Origin: Sporosalibacterium faouarense
GTDB taxonomy: Bacteria > Bacillota > Clostridia > Tissierellales > VENL01
DNA length: 34,794 bases
Assembly (NCBI RefSeq): GCF_016765695.1
Contig: NZ_JAETGO010000088.1
Location: forward strand, 1 to 34,794
Reading direction: 5' to 3'
The stretch's first letter is position 1; every line of letters starts with the position of its first letter. The notes under the pieces were generated by a model. It was given only the letters and a program-made list of their open reading frames with translations. It ran no database searches and was not told where the DNA came from. The position numbers and the translations under genes were made by a program. Of the stretch, positions 9,263-17,583 are shown piece by piece.

Positions 9263-9286
9263 ATAAAAAGTATTTATTTGATATCA

Positions 9287-9326
9287 TAACAAAAAAGCGC
9301 ATAAATGTATATTCCATTTACGCGCT
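9287..9326 (-). terminator. Intrinsic terminator of the ECF S-component gene
   Basis: A 12-bp stem (9295-9306 with 9315-9326) contains one G·U pair valid only on the minus strand. The loop is 8 nt and the stem is followed by TTTTTTGTTAT. Confidence 0.9.
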
Positions 9327-9422
9327 CACAGGATATAATAAGTTTTATATTGTCTAATTCCATTAATTTCACATGGATTAGATAACCTAAATATTAATTT
9401 AAAAAATTTTATTTTCTCATTC

Positions 9423-9938
9423 TTAACTCTTTATAAAAGTAGACTTTGGAAGTAATCTCATTACTATAATTGCTAAAACACCACCAACTAATGCAGTATA
9501 TAATTGAGGTAAGCTTAGAGCAGTTACAAGTGGTCCTGGAACCTTAGTAAATAAACCTATAAGATATCTAGCCGAAATAGCTAAGAATGCAAACTTACCT
9601 ATAGCTGCCACAATAATTCCAATATAGTCACCATTTTTTGCAATTCTCTTTCTAATAAATCCAAATAAAATAACTAAGATAGAATTGCCTATAATAACGA
9701 ATGGCACTACTGGAGCCAATGGCATTAATCCAACAAAGAATGCTATTAGTGGCGTGAAGCATCCTATTATTATACCTGACAGTATTCCAACTAATCCTAC
9801 GCTAACCAATAAGGTAAAGTTCACCAACGGCCCAACGACTCCTTGTCCAAGTCCATTCAGTCCAATTTGAAAAACAAGCGATATAGCTAATAGTACAGCT
9901 GTTCTAGTTATGTACTGAACTGTAAAATTTTCATTCAT
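9423..9938 (-). CDS. ECF transporter S component, substrate unknown
   Basis: A 171-residue integral membrane protein with about five to six hydrophobic helices, the size of a substrate-binding S unit of an energy-coupling-factor vitamin/metal importer. The N-terminal YITRTAVLLAISLVFQIG is the usual start of these proteins (ITRTAxLxAL) and carries the A-x-x-x-A-like helix that contacts the T component. No substrate motif (RibU, ThiT, BioY, FolT) is recognisable. No A/A'/T genes are in the window, so it must share a common EcfAA'T. No riboswitch is evident upstream. GGGGGA sits before the ATG. Confidence 0.75.
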   Translation of the reverse strand: MNENFTVQYITRTAVLLAISLVFQIGLNGLGQGVVGPLVNFTLLVSVGLVGILSGIIIGCFTPLIAFFVGLMPLAPVVPFVIIGNSILVILFGFIRKRIAKNGDYIGIIVAAIGKFAFLAISARYLIGLFTKVPGPLVTALSLPQLYTALVGGVLAIIVMRLLPKSTFIKS

Positions 9939-10020
9939 GGTAATCCCCCTTAATATTAATCCAATTTTAACTTCTCATATATATTATATAATATACTTCA
10001 AAATACTTCCATATTATATA

Positions 10021-10068
10021 AGCAAGAAAATAGCCAGAATAATTAATTATTCTGGCTATTTTCTTGCT
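10021..10068. repeat. 48-bp perfect palindrome over the ltaS stop codon
   Basis: Two 24-nt arms are perfectly complementary with no loop, centred at 10044/10045. The right arm encodes the last seven residues and stop of the LtaS-type gene; the left arm is outside. No T-run follows on the minus strand, so it is not a textbook terminator, though the RNA would fold into a very stable hairpin. Confidence 0.9.
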
Positions 10069-11947
10069 CATTTATAATATCGTCTATTAGGTCATAATCT
10101 GACAGAAAGTTAGATTCTTTTATTTCTCTCATTGCTCTTAAATATCCTTCTCTGCATTTCTCTATATCTATAGGCTCCTTAGTTTTTCTGTCCCAAGCCC
10201 TACTATTTTCATAAATACCATCCTTAGACATCTCAAATACTATATCATCGTCTATAAAAGATCCTTTTGGTATATAATATTGGTTGGCTACAAAACCCTT
10301 CTCGCTATTTAAAAGGTCTCTACCATATCTCTTACCTTTTAAATCATCTATACCTACAAGATTCAGTATAGTTGGGAATAAGTCCATCTCTCCACCAACT
10401 ATTTCTTTAGTTTCACTTATTCCTTTTCCAGGGATATTGATAATTAGTGGTATATTCATATACTCATCAAAAGTATATTCCGTACCTAAATAATCACTCA
10501 TAATATCCTTATTCTTAGCTCTAGCAGGGTACAGCCCTGAATGATCTCCATATAAAACTATCATTGAATCTTCATACAATCCCTCATCCTTTAGTTTTTC
10601 AATAAACTGGCCAAAAGCTTTATCTGAATAGTTTATACTCTGTATATAATTCCCAAATAAAGTGTCTTCATGTTCTTTTTTAAGCTTGATATCTATAAGT
10701 TCTTCAGGCATATCATAAGGGTGATGACTAGTCAATGTTATTAGTACAGAATAAAAAGGCTTTTTAGCATCCTTTAAATGGTCCACAGCTTGATCAAAGA
10801 AATCTACATCATTAATACCTAATCCTATTAAGTCATCCTCATCATATTGAAAATCTTCTAGGCTCACAAAATTATCAATTCCAATTCTAGGATACATATC
10901 AGACCTTCCCCAAAACTCTGCATTATTTCCATGAAATGAATATGTGCTATATCCATTTTCTTTAAGAATCTTAGGTAAACTATAAAAGTAGTTCTGATTA
11001 TATTTTTTAAATGTAGATACACTATCCGTTGGATACAATGAGTTGTTCAATATGAACTCAGCATCTGAAGTGTTTCCAGGACCTACCTGTTGGTAGAAGT
11101 TATCAAAGTAAAAGGCATCTGATTTCATAAATTTATTTAAATTAGGTGTTAACTCTTGCCCATTGTATACACTACCTATAAGAAAGTTCTGAAGTGATTC
11201 AAACTGAACTACTATAATATTTTTCCCTTTAGCTATTCCTTTATAGTTTTCAGTTTTATTATAGCCCTCATTTTGTTCATCTACTATTTCTTTAACTTTT
11301 TTGTCTAATTCTTCTTGATCTATTAACTCTTCATTTCTATTTGATAGTTTAGTGTATGCATCATATATATGGTAAGTAAATACACCATAATTATTATAAG
11401 CGTAGGTAGTATTACCATTTATATAGACTCCAGGAAATAGCATAAATACTGCTAATAAAGATACTGCTACTTTCATAAAAGTTCTATTTCTAAATTTAAA
11501 TATAGAGTAGTCTATCTCTTTTTTCCTCAATAATATACCTAAAGGTATAAGATCTACTAGCATTACAAAATAAATAGGTCTTAGTATGAATAATATACTT
11601 TTCCATACCGTAGGTACATTACCTACAAAAAGAAACATTGTAACTGAAGGTAAGAATCCATAGTACTGGTAATATACTAAATCTACAAAAAGTATTCCTC
11701 CAACTAGTGCATGTATTATAAAACTAGATATTCTAAGCCTCTTAACTGGAATAAAAGCTAATATACTATAGAATAATAAGATAGCAGGTATCGTTCTCAA
11801 GAAAGCTATGACAATGTGCTTCTCATTAGTGAACCCGTATAATATTAATACTTTAACTAATGATATTAGTATCATTATTCCTATTAACTTATATAACTCT
11901 TTTACTTTATCATTTTTATTATTTTTTAATGATTCCTTCTTAGTCAT
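10043..11947 (-). CDS. ltaS: LtaS-family phosphoglycerol transferase (lipoteichoic-acid synthase type)
   Basis: Membrane enzyme that transfers glycerol-phosphate from phosphatidylglycerol to a growing polymer on the outer face of the membrane. It is 634 residues long. About five membrane helices occupy residues 20-180, and an extracellular sulfatase-like domain follows. Catalytic features are visible: the metal ligand Glu250 in QFES, the nucleophile Thr293 in GNTSDAEF, SFHGNNAEFW, and LYGDHSG with Asp458/His459. GGGGGAG lies 6 nt before the ATG. The two-component genes lie just upstream on the same strand, which hints at envelope-stress control. The CDS ends inside a 48-bp palindrome. Whether it makes true type I LTA or another glycerol-phosphate polymer is not decidable here. 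Confidence 0.9.
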   Translation of the reverse strand: MTKKESLKNNKNDKVKELYKLIGIMILISLVKVLILYGFTNEKHIVIAFLRTIPAILLFYSILAFIPVKRLRISSFIIHALVGGILFVDLVYYQYYGFLPSVTMFLFVGNVPTVWKSILFILRPIYFVMLVDLIPLGILLRKKEIDYSIFKFRNRTFMKVAVSLLAVFMLFPGVYINGNTTYAYNNYGVFTYHIYDAYTKLSNRNEELIDQEELDKKVKEIVDEQNEGYNKTENYKGIAKGKNIIVVQFESLQNFLIGSVYNGQELTPNLNKFMKSDAFYFDNFYQQVGPGNTSDAEFILNNSLYPTDSVSTFKKYNQNYFYSLPKILKENGYSTYSFHGNNAEFWGRSDMYPRIGIDNFVSLEDFQYDEDDLIGLGINDVDFFDQAVDHLKDAKKPFYSVLITLTSHHPYDMPEELIDIKLKKEHEDTLFGNYIQSINYSDKAFGQFIEKLKDEGLYEDSMIVLYGDHSGLYPARAKNKDIMSDYLGTEYTFDEYMNIPLIINIPGKGISETKEIVGGEMDLFPTILNLVGIDDLKGKRYGRDLLNSEKGFVANQYYIPKGSFIDDDIVFEMSKDGIYENSRAWDRKTKEPIDIEKCREGYLRAMREIKESNFLSDYDLIDDIINEQENSQNN

Positions 11948-11987
11948 ACTATCTCCCCCTTTATTCTCACATAATTATCCTTAGTTA

Positions 11988-12036
11988 TAAATCCTCAACC
12001 CCTACCAAATATACTGAGCGATAGGGCTTGAAGATT
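11988..12036 (-). terminator. Hairpin between the histidine kinase and ltaS
   Basis: Long imperfect stem: AAATC-TCAA-CCCTA on one side pairs with TAGGG-TTGA-GATTT on the other, with one internal mismatch and one wobble on the minus strand. The loop is about 16 nt and no strong T tract follows. It probably limits read-through from the two-component operon into ltaS. Confidence 0.45.
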
Positions 12037-12051
12037 TATTAATAAATTATA

Positions 12052-14127
12052 TTACTTCCATTTTGGAAGTATCACTATTGCTTTGAACAAATCTCCATCT
12101 ATTGCTATATTAAAGTTGCCTCCTTGTAACTCAATTAAGCTTTTTGCAATAGAAAGTCCTAATCCACTTCCTTGACTTGTCCTCGATTCATCTCCCCTAG
12201 TGAATCTTTCCATAAGCTCGTCTTCAGATATATTTAATTCATATGCAGATATATTCTTTATCGTTAAAGATACTTGATTGCCCAAATCTTTTATATCTAT
12301 ATATACCCTTGATTTTTCTAGAGCATACTTAAATATATTTGATAATAGATTTTCTATGGAGCGCCATATTAACTTACCATCAGCCCTCATAAACACTTTA
12401 TCATTTGGATAGTTTATCTTAAAATCTAACTTTGATTCCTTAATCTTATCATCTAATTCTCCTAATCCTTGTGTTATGAGTGAAATTATATCAATCTTTT
12501 CATAATTAACTGGGACATTTCCACTAGTTACCTTAGACGCTTCAAATAAATCATCTGTTAAAGTTTTTAGTCTTTGAGCCTTTCGTTCTAATATTCCTGT
12601 ATATTCATTTACCTTCGTTGTATCTTTCTCATTCTTCAATAAATCTATATAGGTTATAATAGATGTAAGAGGTGTTCTTATATCGTGAGAAACATTACTT
12701 ATAAGTTCTGTTTTTAACCTCTCACTTTTGAGTTCGTTATCAACGGCTTTACTCAAGCCATCGGTTATACTATTAATATTGGATGCAAGTTCACCAAACT
12801 CTCCATTATTTTTGACGTTAATTTTGTGATAAAGGTTCCCATTTTTAACCTCTTCTACTCCTTGTTTTATAGAATTAAATTCCTTAACCTTTTTTAATGC
12901 AAGCCATACTGCAACACCTATAGTCACCGGAAACATGAAAAATGTTAACGCTACTAATATCGGATAGCCTATGACAATTAGTATAATTTTAACTCCCACA
13001 CTTCCACTGTTATAAAGGTCTTTTACAAATTTTGCTATTCTTAGTCCTATATTATATATAAAAGTATGCCTTAAAAATGTTTTATTTTTAATATGCTTTA
13101 TTAACGACATAAACAGTAATAGCCCTAAACTACTAAAGACTATAGTAATAGGTATGACTACTTCATATGCTCTATAATACCCTATTGTATTCATAAATCC
13201 AACCCATGAAAAAAGAACTATTCCACAAAGTATCAAATTAATATCCACGTATAGTCTATCAAAGGTATTAAGGTGTAACTTCTTATCCTGTGAATTTCTA
13301 CCAATGACAACTAATAAATAGATTAAAGCTAATAGGAAAGCTAATGCAAGCCCTAAAATCCAATACAAACTTTTCATAGCCAACTCTTTGTCATATATCC
13401 ATTTATTCATCTCTGTCTCCAAGTAATCATCAGTTAAGGCAATATATATTGAATCCTTTGATCTCTCTATCCCAAAGCTATTGGATTTAATCCAATAATT
13501 TATTTGACTCTCTTTAACTTCCTTTGGATAAACCTCTCCATCATACATACTTAAAATAACATAAGATGGAAATGACTTGAAATAGTCTTTTGTTGTACTA
13601 GACGAATTTGTTAATACACCATTTTTATTTTTATAGCAATACACAATACCTTCACTTTTCTCTAGTTTTCGCAAAATATTATTGTAATTGTCCAAGTCCT
13701 CTTCAATTATATCATTTTTAATATCTTCTATCTCTTTTTCATATTCTTCTTGAAAAATTTTATAGTTTTCTGCACGAGATAAATTTGGATCATACTTAAT
13801 CGAATTGTTTCTAAATCTGTAGAAGAGCTCTGTTTCTCTTCTCTCAATCTCTTCTTTATTAATAGTTTTGCCTTCCTTAATATATTCTTCATTTTTATAT
13901 TTGGCATTAAGATAAATCAAATTGTTTATAGTAGAACTAACTTCATTTCTAAATTCATATCCCTCGAAATAATTATTTTCATAAATAATACCCAAACCGC
14001 TATTTTCATTTTTTAAATCATAATTTATAAGGACACCTAAGGCTCCACTAAAGGAAACTACTACAATTAGAAATGCTATTGTCTTTGCTATACAAGAATA
14101 ACTAAATTTTTTCAATCTTGTACCCAA
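12052..14127 (-). CDS. Membrane sensor histidine kinase
   Basis: A 691-residue sensor. A membrane helix (12-33) is followed by a large, charged extracytoplasmic domain (34-250), then about four more helices (252-276, 292-312, 322-343, 378-412), a HAMP-like linker, HisKA with the phospho-acceptor His481 in NVSHDIRTPLTS, and an ATPase domain with N-box SIENLLSNIFKYA and G-box GSGLGLSIAKSL. The external domain is not recognised; the ligand is unknown. The start is TTG (14125-14127) with AAGGTGG nine nt upstream. The CDS overlaps the response-regulator gene by 26 nt, so the pair is translationally coupled. The helix count is larger than in a classical two-helix sensor, suggesting intramembrane sensing as well. 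Confidence 0.9.
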   Translation of the reverse strand: MGTRLKKFSYSCIAKTIAFLIVVVSFSGALGVLINYDLKNENSGLGIIYENNYFEGYEFRNEVSSTINNLIYLNAKYKNEEYIKEGKTINKEEIERRETELFYRFRNNSIKYDPNLSRAENYKIFQEEYEKEIEDIKNDIIEEDLDNYNNILRKLEKSEGIVYCYKNKNGVLTNSSSTTKDYFKSFPSYVILSMYDGEVYPKEVKESQINYWIKSNSFGIERSKDSIYIALTDDYLETEMNKWIYDKELAMKSLYWILGLALAFLLALIYLLVVIGRNSQDKKLHLNTFDRLYVDINLILCGIVLFSWVGFMNTIGYYRAYEVVIPITIVFSSLGLLLFMSLIKHIKNKTFLRHTFIYNIGLRIAKFVKDLYNSGSVGVKIILIVIGYPILVALTFFMFPVTIGVAVWLALKKVKEFNSIKQGVEEVKNGNLYHKINVKNNGEFGELASNINSITDGLSKAVDNELKSERLKTELISNVSHDIRTPLTSIITYIDLLKNEKDTTKVNEYTGILERKAQRLKTLTDDLFEASKVTSGNVPVNYEKIDIISLITQGLGELDDKIKESKLDFKINYPNDKVFMRADGKLIWRSIENLLSNIFKYALEKSRVYIDIKDLGNQVSLTIKNISAYELNISEDELMERFTRGDESRTSQGSGLGLSIAKSLIELQGGNFNIAIDGDLFKAIVILPKWK

Positions 14128-14788
14128 TTCCCCACACCACCTTTAAATATTTTGGTTCTTTAGGATTAATTTCTATCTTCTCTCTTATCTTCCTTATATG
14201 AACCGCTACTGTATTTTCTGGATTATAAGCAGTTTCTTTCCATACTTTTTCATAGATTTCATCTATTGAAAATACACGTCCCGCATTTTCTGTAAGGAGC
14301 TTCAATATTTTATATTGAACTGGTGTAAGTTGTACATCCTCTCCATCAACAGTTATAGATTTACTTTCATCATCAATTATCAAGCCACCGGTTTTAAAAA
14401 CATTCTTTTTTTCTTCAAAGCTACCTAATGATGTATACCTTCTAATCTGAGATTTAACTCTAGCTATAAGCTCTAATGGATTAAATGGTTTGGTTATATA
14501 ATCATCAGCCCCCATATTTAAACCCATTATCTTATCTGTATCCTCTGATTTGGCTGATAGTATTATAACTGGAATATTTCTATCTTCTCTTATCTTCATT
14601 GTTGCTCTAAGTCCATCCATTTTAGGCATCATTATATCTATTAATATCAAGTGAATTTCTTTATCTTCGATGATTTCAAGAGCTTCTAAACCATTATAAG
14701 CTTTAAATACCGTATACCCTTCATTTTCTAAGTAAATTTGGATAGCATCTACTATTTCTCTTTCATCATCACATACTAGTACATTCAT
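14102..14788 (-). CDS. OmpR/PhoB-family response regulator
   Basis: A 228-residue DNA-binding regulator. The receiver domain has the acidic pair VCDDE, phospho-acceptor Asp51 in ILIDIMMPKMDG, the switch residue in VIILSAKSED and the conserved Lys in DDYITKPFNP. The C-terminal winged helix shows LTPVQYKILKLL...RVFSIDEIYEKVW...VAVHIRKIREKIE...VWGIGYKI. ATG at 14786-14788 is preferred to the in-frame TTG two codons earlier, because GGGGTGA is 7 nt before the ATG and would touch the TTG. It overlaps the kinase gene, its probable partner. Repeated CTTAAG sites in the upstream region suggest autoregulation. Confidence 0.95.
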   Translation of the reverse strand: MNVLVCDDEREIVDAIQIYLENEGYTVFKAYNGLEALEIIEDKEIHLILIDIMMPKMDGLRATMKIREDRNIPVIILSAKSEDTDKIMGLNMGADDYITKPFNPLELIARVKSQIRRYTSLGSFEEKKNVFKTGGLIIDDESKSITVDGEDVQLTPVQYKILKLLTENAGRVFSIDEIYEKVWKETAYNPENTVAVHIRKIREKIEINPKEPKYLKVVWGIGYKIEKI

Positions 14789-14819
14789 GTTCAATCACCC
14801 CAAACATTAATTTGTACAT

Positions 14820-14828
14820 ATTATACCA
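14820..14828 (-). promoter_or_regulatory. Extended -10 promoter of the two-component operon
   Basis: Minus-strand TGGTATAAT gives an exact TATAAT at 14820-14825 with the TGn extension. The position expected for -35 (14843-14848) reads TAATAG, a poor match, so the promoter looks activator-dependent. A CTTAAGAA motif (14850-14857) directly borders it. Confidence 0.6.
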
Positions 14829-14849
14829 CACCCCCCTATTAACTATTAA

Positions 14850-14990
14850 CTTAAGAATTTTGTATAATTACGACTTAAGTATAATTTTGTATAAAATTTT
14901 ACTACGTAATTTCCTTAACTTTCTTAATTTAATAATAACAACTAATTCTTAAGATATATCTGATGAATTTCTTAAGATTTTCTTAAGATT
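14850..14990. promoter_or_regulatory. CTTAAG-type repeats, candidate response-regulator sites
   Basis: CTTAA cores start at 14850, 14874, 14914, 14923, 14948, 14971 and 14982. The three upstream ones share the decamer TTCTTAAGAT and are 23 and 11 bp apart, that is, on the same helix face, as expected for direct-repeat sites of OmpR-family dimers. Confidence 0.5.
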
Positions 14991-15023
14991 AATTTTTTAT
15001 ATAGTCTATATGATATCTGAAAA

Positions 15024-15063
15024 CAAACACAAAAGCGACGAATATATATTCGTCGCTTTTGTG
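15024..15063 (-). terminator. Second terminator after rpsR (36-bp perfect palindrome)
   Basis: Perfect palindrome 15028-15063 with core AAAAGCGACGAAT and its complement. On the minus strand it is followed by TTGTTTTC, a moderate T tract. The plus-strand side is also T-rich internally, so it may act in both directions. Confidence 0.75.
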
Positions 15064-15065
15064 GC

Positions 15066-15093
15066 AAATAAAAAGAAGTGGTTTCCCACTTCT
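15066..15093 (-). terminator. Primary terminator of the rpsF-ssb-rpsR operon
   Basis: An 8-bp perfect stem AGAAGTGG/CCACTTCT has a stable GAAA tetraloop (minus strand) and is followed by TTTTATTTG, 11 bp after the rpsR stop. Confidence 0.9.
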
Positions 15094-15103
15094 AATTTTA
15101 ATA

Positions 15104-15331
15104 TTATTCAGCTGTGTATGGTAAAAGGGCAACGTTTCTTGCTCTTTTAATCGCTCTAGTCAATTGTCTTTGGTGAATTGCACAGTTTCCAGAAATTCTT
15201 CTAGGTAATATTTTACCTCTCTCTGTTACATATTTCTTAAGTTTGTTTAGTTCTTTGTAATCAATTTTTTCTACATTGTCTACACAGAAATTACAAACTT
15301 TTCTTCTCTTTCTAAAATTTCTTTTAGCCAT
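15104..15331 (-). CDS. rpsR: 30S ribosomal protein S18
   Basis: A small-subunit protein that pairs with S6 on the platform. It is 75 residues long, the usual size. The signature [13 protein letters not shown] at the N-terminus and the RNA-binding [31 protein letters not shown] are intact. AAGGAGGG precedes the ATG. It is the last gene of the rpsF-ssb-rpsR operon, 15 bp after ssb. Confidence 0.98.
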   Translation of the reverse strand: MAKRNFRKRRKVCNFCVDNVEKIDYKELNKLKKYVTERGKILPRRISGNCAIHQRQLTRAIKRARNVALLPYTAE

Positions 15332-15346
15332 TCTCTTTCCCTCCTT

Positions 15347-15823
15347 CTAGAACGGAATATCTTCATCATCTACTGGTTGAAAACCATCTGTATCTATTCC
15401 ACCCATTCCGTGGTCATTATTATTATTTCTATCTGAATTTGAATATCCTCTTGAATTATTATTATTATTGTTATTGTTGCTGTCTCCCCATTCAAGGAAC
15501 TGTACCTTCTCTGCAACTACTTCAGTTACATATACTCTTTGTCCTTGATTATTGTCGTATGATCTAGTTTGTATTCTTCCTTGGACAGCAACCAATTTGC
15601 CTTTATTTAGATAAGTTGCACAGTTTTCAGCTGGTCTTCCCCATACCACTATACGTGGAAAATCTGCGGTCGGTTTTCCTTGCTGTTCCATCTGTTGCTT
15701 CTTCTCTCTAGGCAGATCTTTATCTATAGCCATAGTAAAACTCGCTACAGCAGTTCCATTTCCTGGTAAAAATCTCAATTCGGGGTCTGCGGTTAATCTG
15801 CCAACTAGTGTAACATTATTCAT
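15347..15823 (-). CDS. ssb: Single-stranded DNA-binding protein
   Basis: A tetrameric OB-fold protein that coats single-stranded DNA. It has 158 residues: an OB domain (1-112, [18 protein letters not shown]... through [11 protein letters not shown]), an Asn/Ser/Gly-rich disordered linker with two runs of asparagine, and the conserved acidic tip DDEDIPF that recruits partner proteins. AGGGGGG precedes the ATG. It lies between rpsF and rpsR as in other Firmicutes. Confidence 0.98.
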   Translation of the reverse strand: MNNVTLVGRLTADPELRFLPGNGTAVASFTMAIDKDLPREKKQQMEQQGKPTADFPRIVVWGRPAENCATYLNKGKLVAVQGRIQTRSYDNNQGQRVYVTEVVAEKVQFLEWGDSNNNNNNNNSRGYSNSDRNNNNDHGMGGIDTDGFQPVDDEDIPF

Positions 15824-15842
15824 TTAATAACCCCCCTAATAA

Positions 15843-16127
15843 TTACTCTTCTTCTCTAACTACCATGTGTCTAACAACATCATCAGTTATCTTAGCAATT
15901 CTGTCTAATTCATTAACTGAATCTGCACCTGCTTCGAAGTTTACTACTATATAGTATCCTTCTTTATAATCATTTATCTCATAGGCAAGCTTTCTACTTC
16001 CCCATTCGTCGACACTGTCAACGGAACCATTCTCTTCGATTATTCCTTTAAATCTTTCCATTATACTATTTCTTTTTTCTTCTTCAGTATCCGGTGCAAA
16101 AATAATCATAGCTTCATATTTTTTCAT
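15843..16127 (-). CDS. rpsF: 30S ribosomal protein S6
   Basis: A small-subunit platform protein and partner of S18. It is 94 residues from the ATG at 16125-16127, chosen because GGAGGTG lies 6 nt upstream; an in-frame GTG at 16134-16136 would overlap that site. The S6 motifs KKYEAMIIFAPD, GSRKLAYEINDYKEGYYIVVNFEA and VVRHMVVR are intact. First gene of the rpsF-ssb-rpsR operon, with a long leader that probably binds S6:S18. Confidence 0.97.
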   Translation of the reverse strand: MKKYEAMIIFAPDTEEEKRNSIMERFKGIIEENGSVDSVDEWGSRKLAYEINDYKEGYYIVVNFEAGADSVNELDRIAKITDDVVRHMVVREEE

Positions 16128-16133
16128 CAATTT

Positions 16134-16182
16134 CACCTCCCTTTTGGACTAACGGCTCTAAAAAAGAGCAAGGAACATACAA
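16134..16182 (-). promoter_or_regulatory. Candidate S6:S18-binding leader element
   Basis: On the minus strand a hairpin GCTCT-TTTTT-AGAGC is directly followed by CCG, the hallmark of the known S6:S18 autoregulatory leader. The upstream TTCCTT can pair with the AAAGGGA at the ribosome-binding site, a plausible way to block translation. A covariance-model search was not possible here. Confidence 0.5.
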
Positions 16183-16191
16183 CAACGATTT

Positions 16192-16220
16192 ATTATACCA
16201 CTAAACAGTATATATATCAA
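16192..16220 (-). promoter_or_regulatory. rpsF-ssb-rpsR promoter
   Basis: TTGATA (16215-16220), 17-bp spacer, TATAAT (16192-16197) with a TGG extension. The start near 16186 gives a leader of about 60 nt. Confidence 0.85.
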
Positions 16221-16226
16221 GGTATT

Positions 16227-16277
16227 TTGAAAAAAGCTGTAAAGAAATCTTCTAAAGCAACGATTTATTTACAGCTT
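16227..16277 (-). terminator. Intrinsic terminator of the aminotransferase gene
   Basis: Stem AAGCTGTAAA/TTTACAGCTT (16068-type layout: arms 16034-class spacing; actual arms 16234-16243 and 16268-16277) is followed on the minus strand by TTTTTTC. It ends just before the rpsF -35 element, separating the two transcription units. Confidence 0.8.
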
Positions 16278-16292
16278 CTCTTTCAAATTCTA

Positions 16293-17474
16293 CTATAGCA
16301 TTTCTTTTATTGTTTCGGCTAATCTTTTAATTCCTACAACTATTCTTTCCTCGTCCATATTAGAATAGTTAATTCTCATGGTGTTTTCGTTTCCTCCATT
16401 TGGAAAGAATGATCCTCCAGGAACAAATGCAACCTTTTTTTCTATGGCTAACTTAGCTAATTCTCTTGCATTGATATGCTCTGGAAGTGTTACCCAAGTA
16501 AACAAACCACCCTCTGGTTTTGTAAAGTCAACCCCTGCTGGAAATTCTTCTTCCATCGTTTTTAACATTAAGTTCCTTCTTCTTCTATATACATCAATTA
16601 TTTTCTTAATGTGTTCATCTAAATCGTATTTTTCTAAGAATCTATTAAGCTGCATCTGTGATATAGTGCTAGTTTGCAAATCTACACCCTGTTTAACTAA
16701 GATATATTTATTGATAACAGCTTTATCTGCAAATGTCCAACCTAGCCTAAAGCCTGGACAAAAGGTTTTTGAGAAAGTTCCAAGGAATACTACTCGACCT
16801 TCTGTATCAAAACTCTTAACTGATGGTGGTATTTCTCCTTCAAACCTTAATTCACCGTATGGATTATCTTCAACTATTGGAAGATTATATTTATTAGCTA
16901 TTTCGATAAGCTTCTTCCTTCTTTCTACCGTCCAAGTTCTACCAGAAGGATTTTGGAAATCTGGAACTACATATATAACTTTTATTCTGTCAGTAGTCTT
17001 AATTATTTCCTCTAAATCTTTCATTATCATTCCCGAATCGTCTGTTGGCACTTCAACAAAGGTGGGCTGATACTGCTTGAATGCACCTAATGCTCCAAGA
17101 TAACTAGGACTTTCACATAATACAACATCTCCTGGGTCTAAAAAAACTTTTCCAGTTAAATCTAAACCCTGTTGAGATCCACTAGTTATAAGTATATTTT
17201 CTGCATCAGCCTCTATCCCAAATTTATCCATTCGTTTAACTATTTTCTCCCTGAGAGGAAGGTAGCCTTCAGTCGTGCTATACTGTAACGCTTTAGTACC
17301 TAACTCATCTAATACTTCAATAGATGCCTGCTTAATTTTCTCTACTGGGAAAAGTTCTGGAGCTGGAAGCCCCCCAGCAAATGAAATAACTTCCGGATTT
17401 TCAGTAAGCTTGAGAATCTCACGAATTTCACTGGCTTTTATTCTATCCATTCGCTTTGAAAAATTTAAATTCAC
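16293..17474 (-). CDS. PLP-dependent aminotransferase, class I/II (2-aminoadipate/MocR-domain type)
   Basis: A cytosolic fold-type I aminotransferase of 393 residues. Visible motifs: SFAGGLPAPELFP (31-43), YSTTEGYLPLRE, SGSQQGLDL for phosphate binding, PDFQNPSG with Asn175, VEDNPYGELRF with Asp203, and GTFSKTFCPGFRLGW with the PLP lysine Lys236. The sequence is closest in style to LysN/ARO8-type enzymes acting on 2-aminoadipate, aromatic or branched-chain amino acids; the true substrate is open. GTG start with GGGGGTG six nt upstream. It is single-gene, with its own promoter (17529-17557) and terminator. Confidence 0.9.
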   Translation of the reverse strand: MNLNFSKRMDRIKASEIREILKLTENPEVISFAGGLPAPELFPVEKIKQASIEVLDELGTKALQYSTTEGYLPLREKIVKRMDKFGIEADAENILITSGSQQGLDLTGKVFLDPGDVVLCESPSYLGALGAFKQYQPTFVEVPTDDSGMIMKDLEEIIKTTDRIKVIYVVPDFQNPSGRTWTVERRKKLIEIANKYNLPIVEDNPYGELRFEGEIPPSVKSFDTEGRVVFLGTFSKTFCPGFRLGWTFADKAVINKYILVKQGVDLQTSTISQMQLNRFLEKYDLDEHIKKIIDVYRRRRNLMLKTMEEEFPAGVDFTKPEGGLFTWVTLPEHINARELAKLAIEKKVAFVPGGSFFPNGGNENTMRINYSNMDEERIVVGIKRLAETIKEML

Positions 17475-17528
17475 CTAATACACCCCCAAAAAATTTAGAA
17501 CAATAAAAAAACGTTTTCCTACAGTACT

Positions 17529-17557
17529 AGTTTACTATTTTTCATTGAAATTGTCTA
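17529..17557 (-). promoter_or_regulatory. Aminotransferase promoter
   Basis: TAGACA (17552-17557), 17-bp spacer, TAAACT (17529-17534) on the minus strand, about 55 bp before the GTG start. Confidence 0.55.
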
Positions 17558-17583
17558 TTTATTCTATTAATATTTTAATTTTT

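Larger units (their letters stand above)
9096..9422 (-). other. 327-bp gap: promoter and AT-rich leader of the MazG-gdpP operon, terminator of the ECF gene
   Basis: No gene is seen. The right part holds the terminator of the ECF S-component gene and the left part holds one or two promoters for the downstream operon. The middle (9140-9260) is almost pure alternating TA/AT tracts with several short self-complementary runs such as GTATATATAC. A second possible start is the extended -10 TGTTATAAT at 9116-9121. Confidence 0.6.
14789..15103 (-). other. 315-bp gap: regulated promoter region of the two-component operon and double terminator of rpsR
   Basis: The left two-thirds are the upstream region of the response regulator, with seven CTTAA-core motifs and an extended -10. 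The right third holds two strong hairpins behind rpsR. No small gene is seen. Confidence 0.7.

Noticed and set aside
9939-10020. Riboswitch in front of the ECF S-component gene
   Set aside because: Only about 80 bp of AT-rich DNA before the palindrome; no conserved TPP, FMN, cobalamin or folate-type core seen.
12052-14127. Frameshift at the kinase/regulator junction
   Set aside because: The 26-nt overlap is explained by a TTG start with its own ribosome-binding site; both proteins are complete.
15421-15480. ATT-repeat microsatellite
   Set aside because: It encodes the asparagine-rich linker of SSB, which is normal low complexity.
16378-17070. 230-codon plus-strand frame opposite the aminotransferase gene
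   Set aside because: No domain, no ribosome-binding site, and the opposite strand encodes an intact PLP enzyme.
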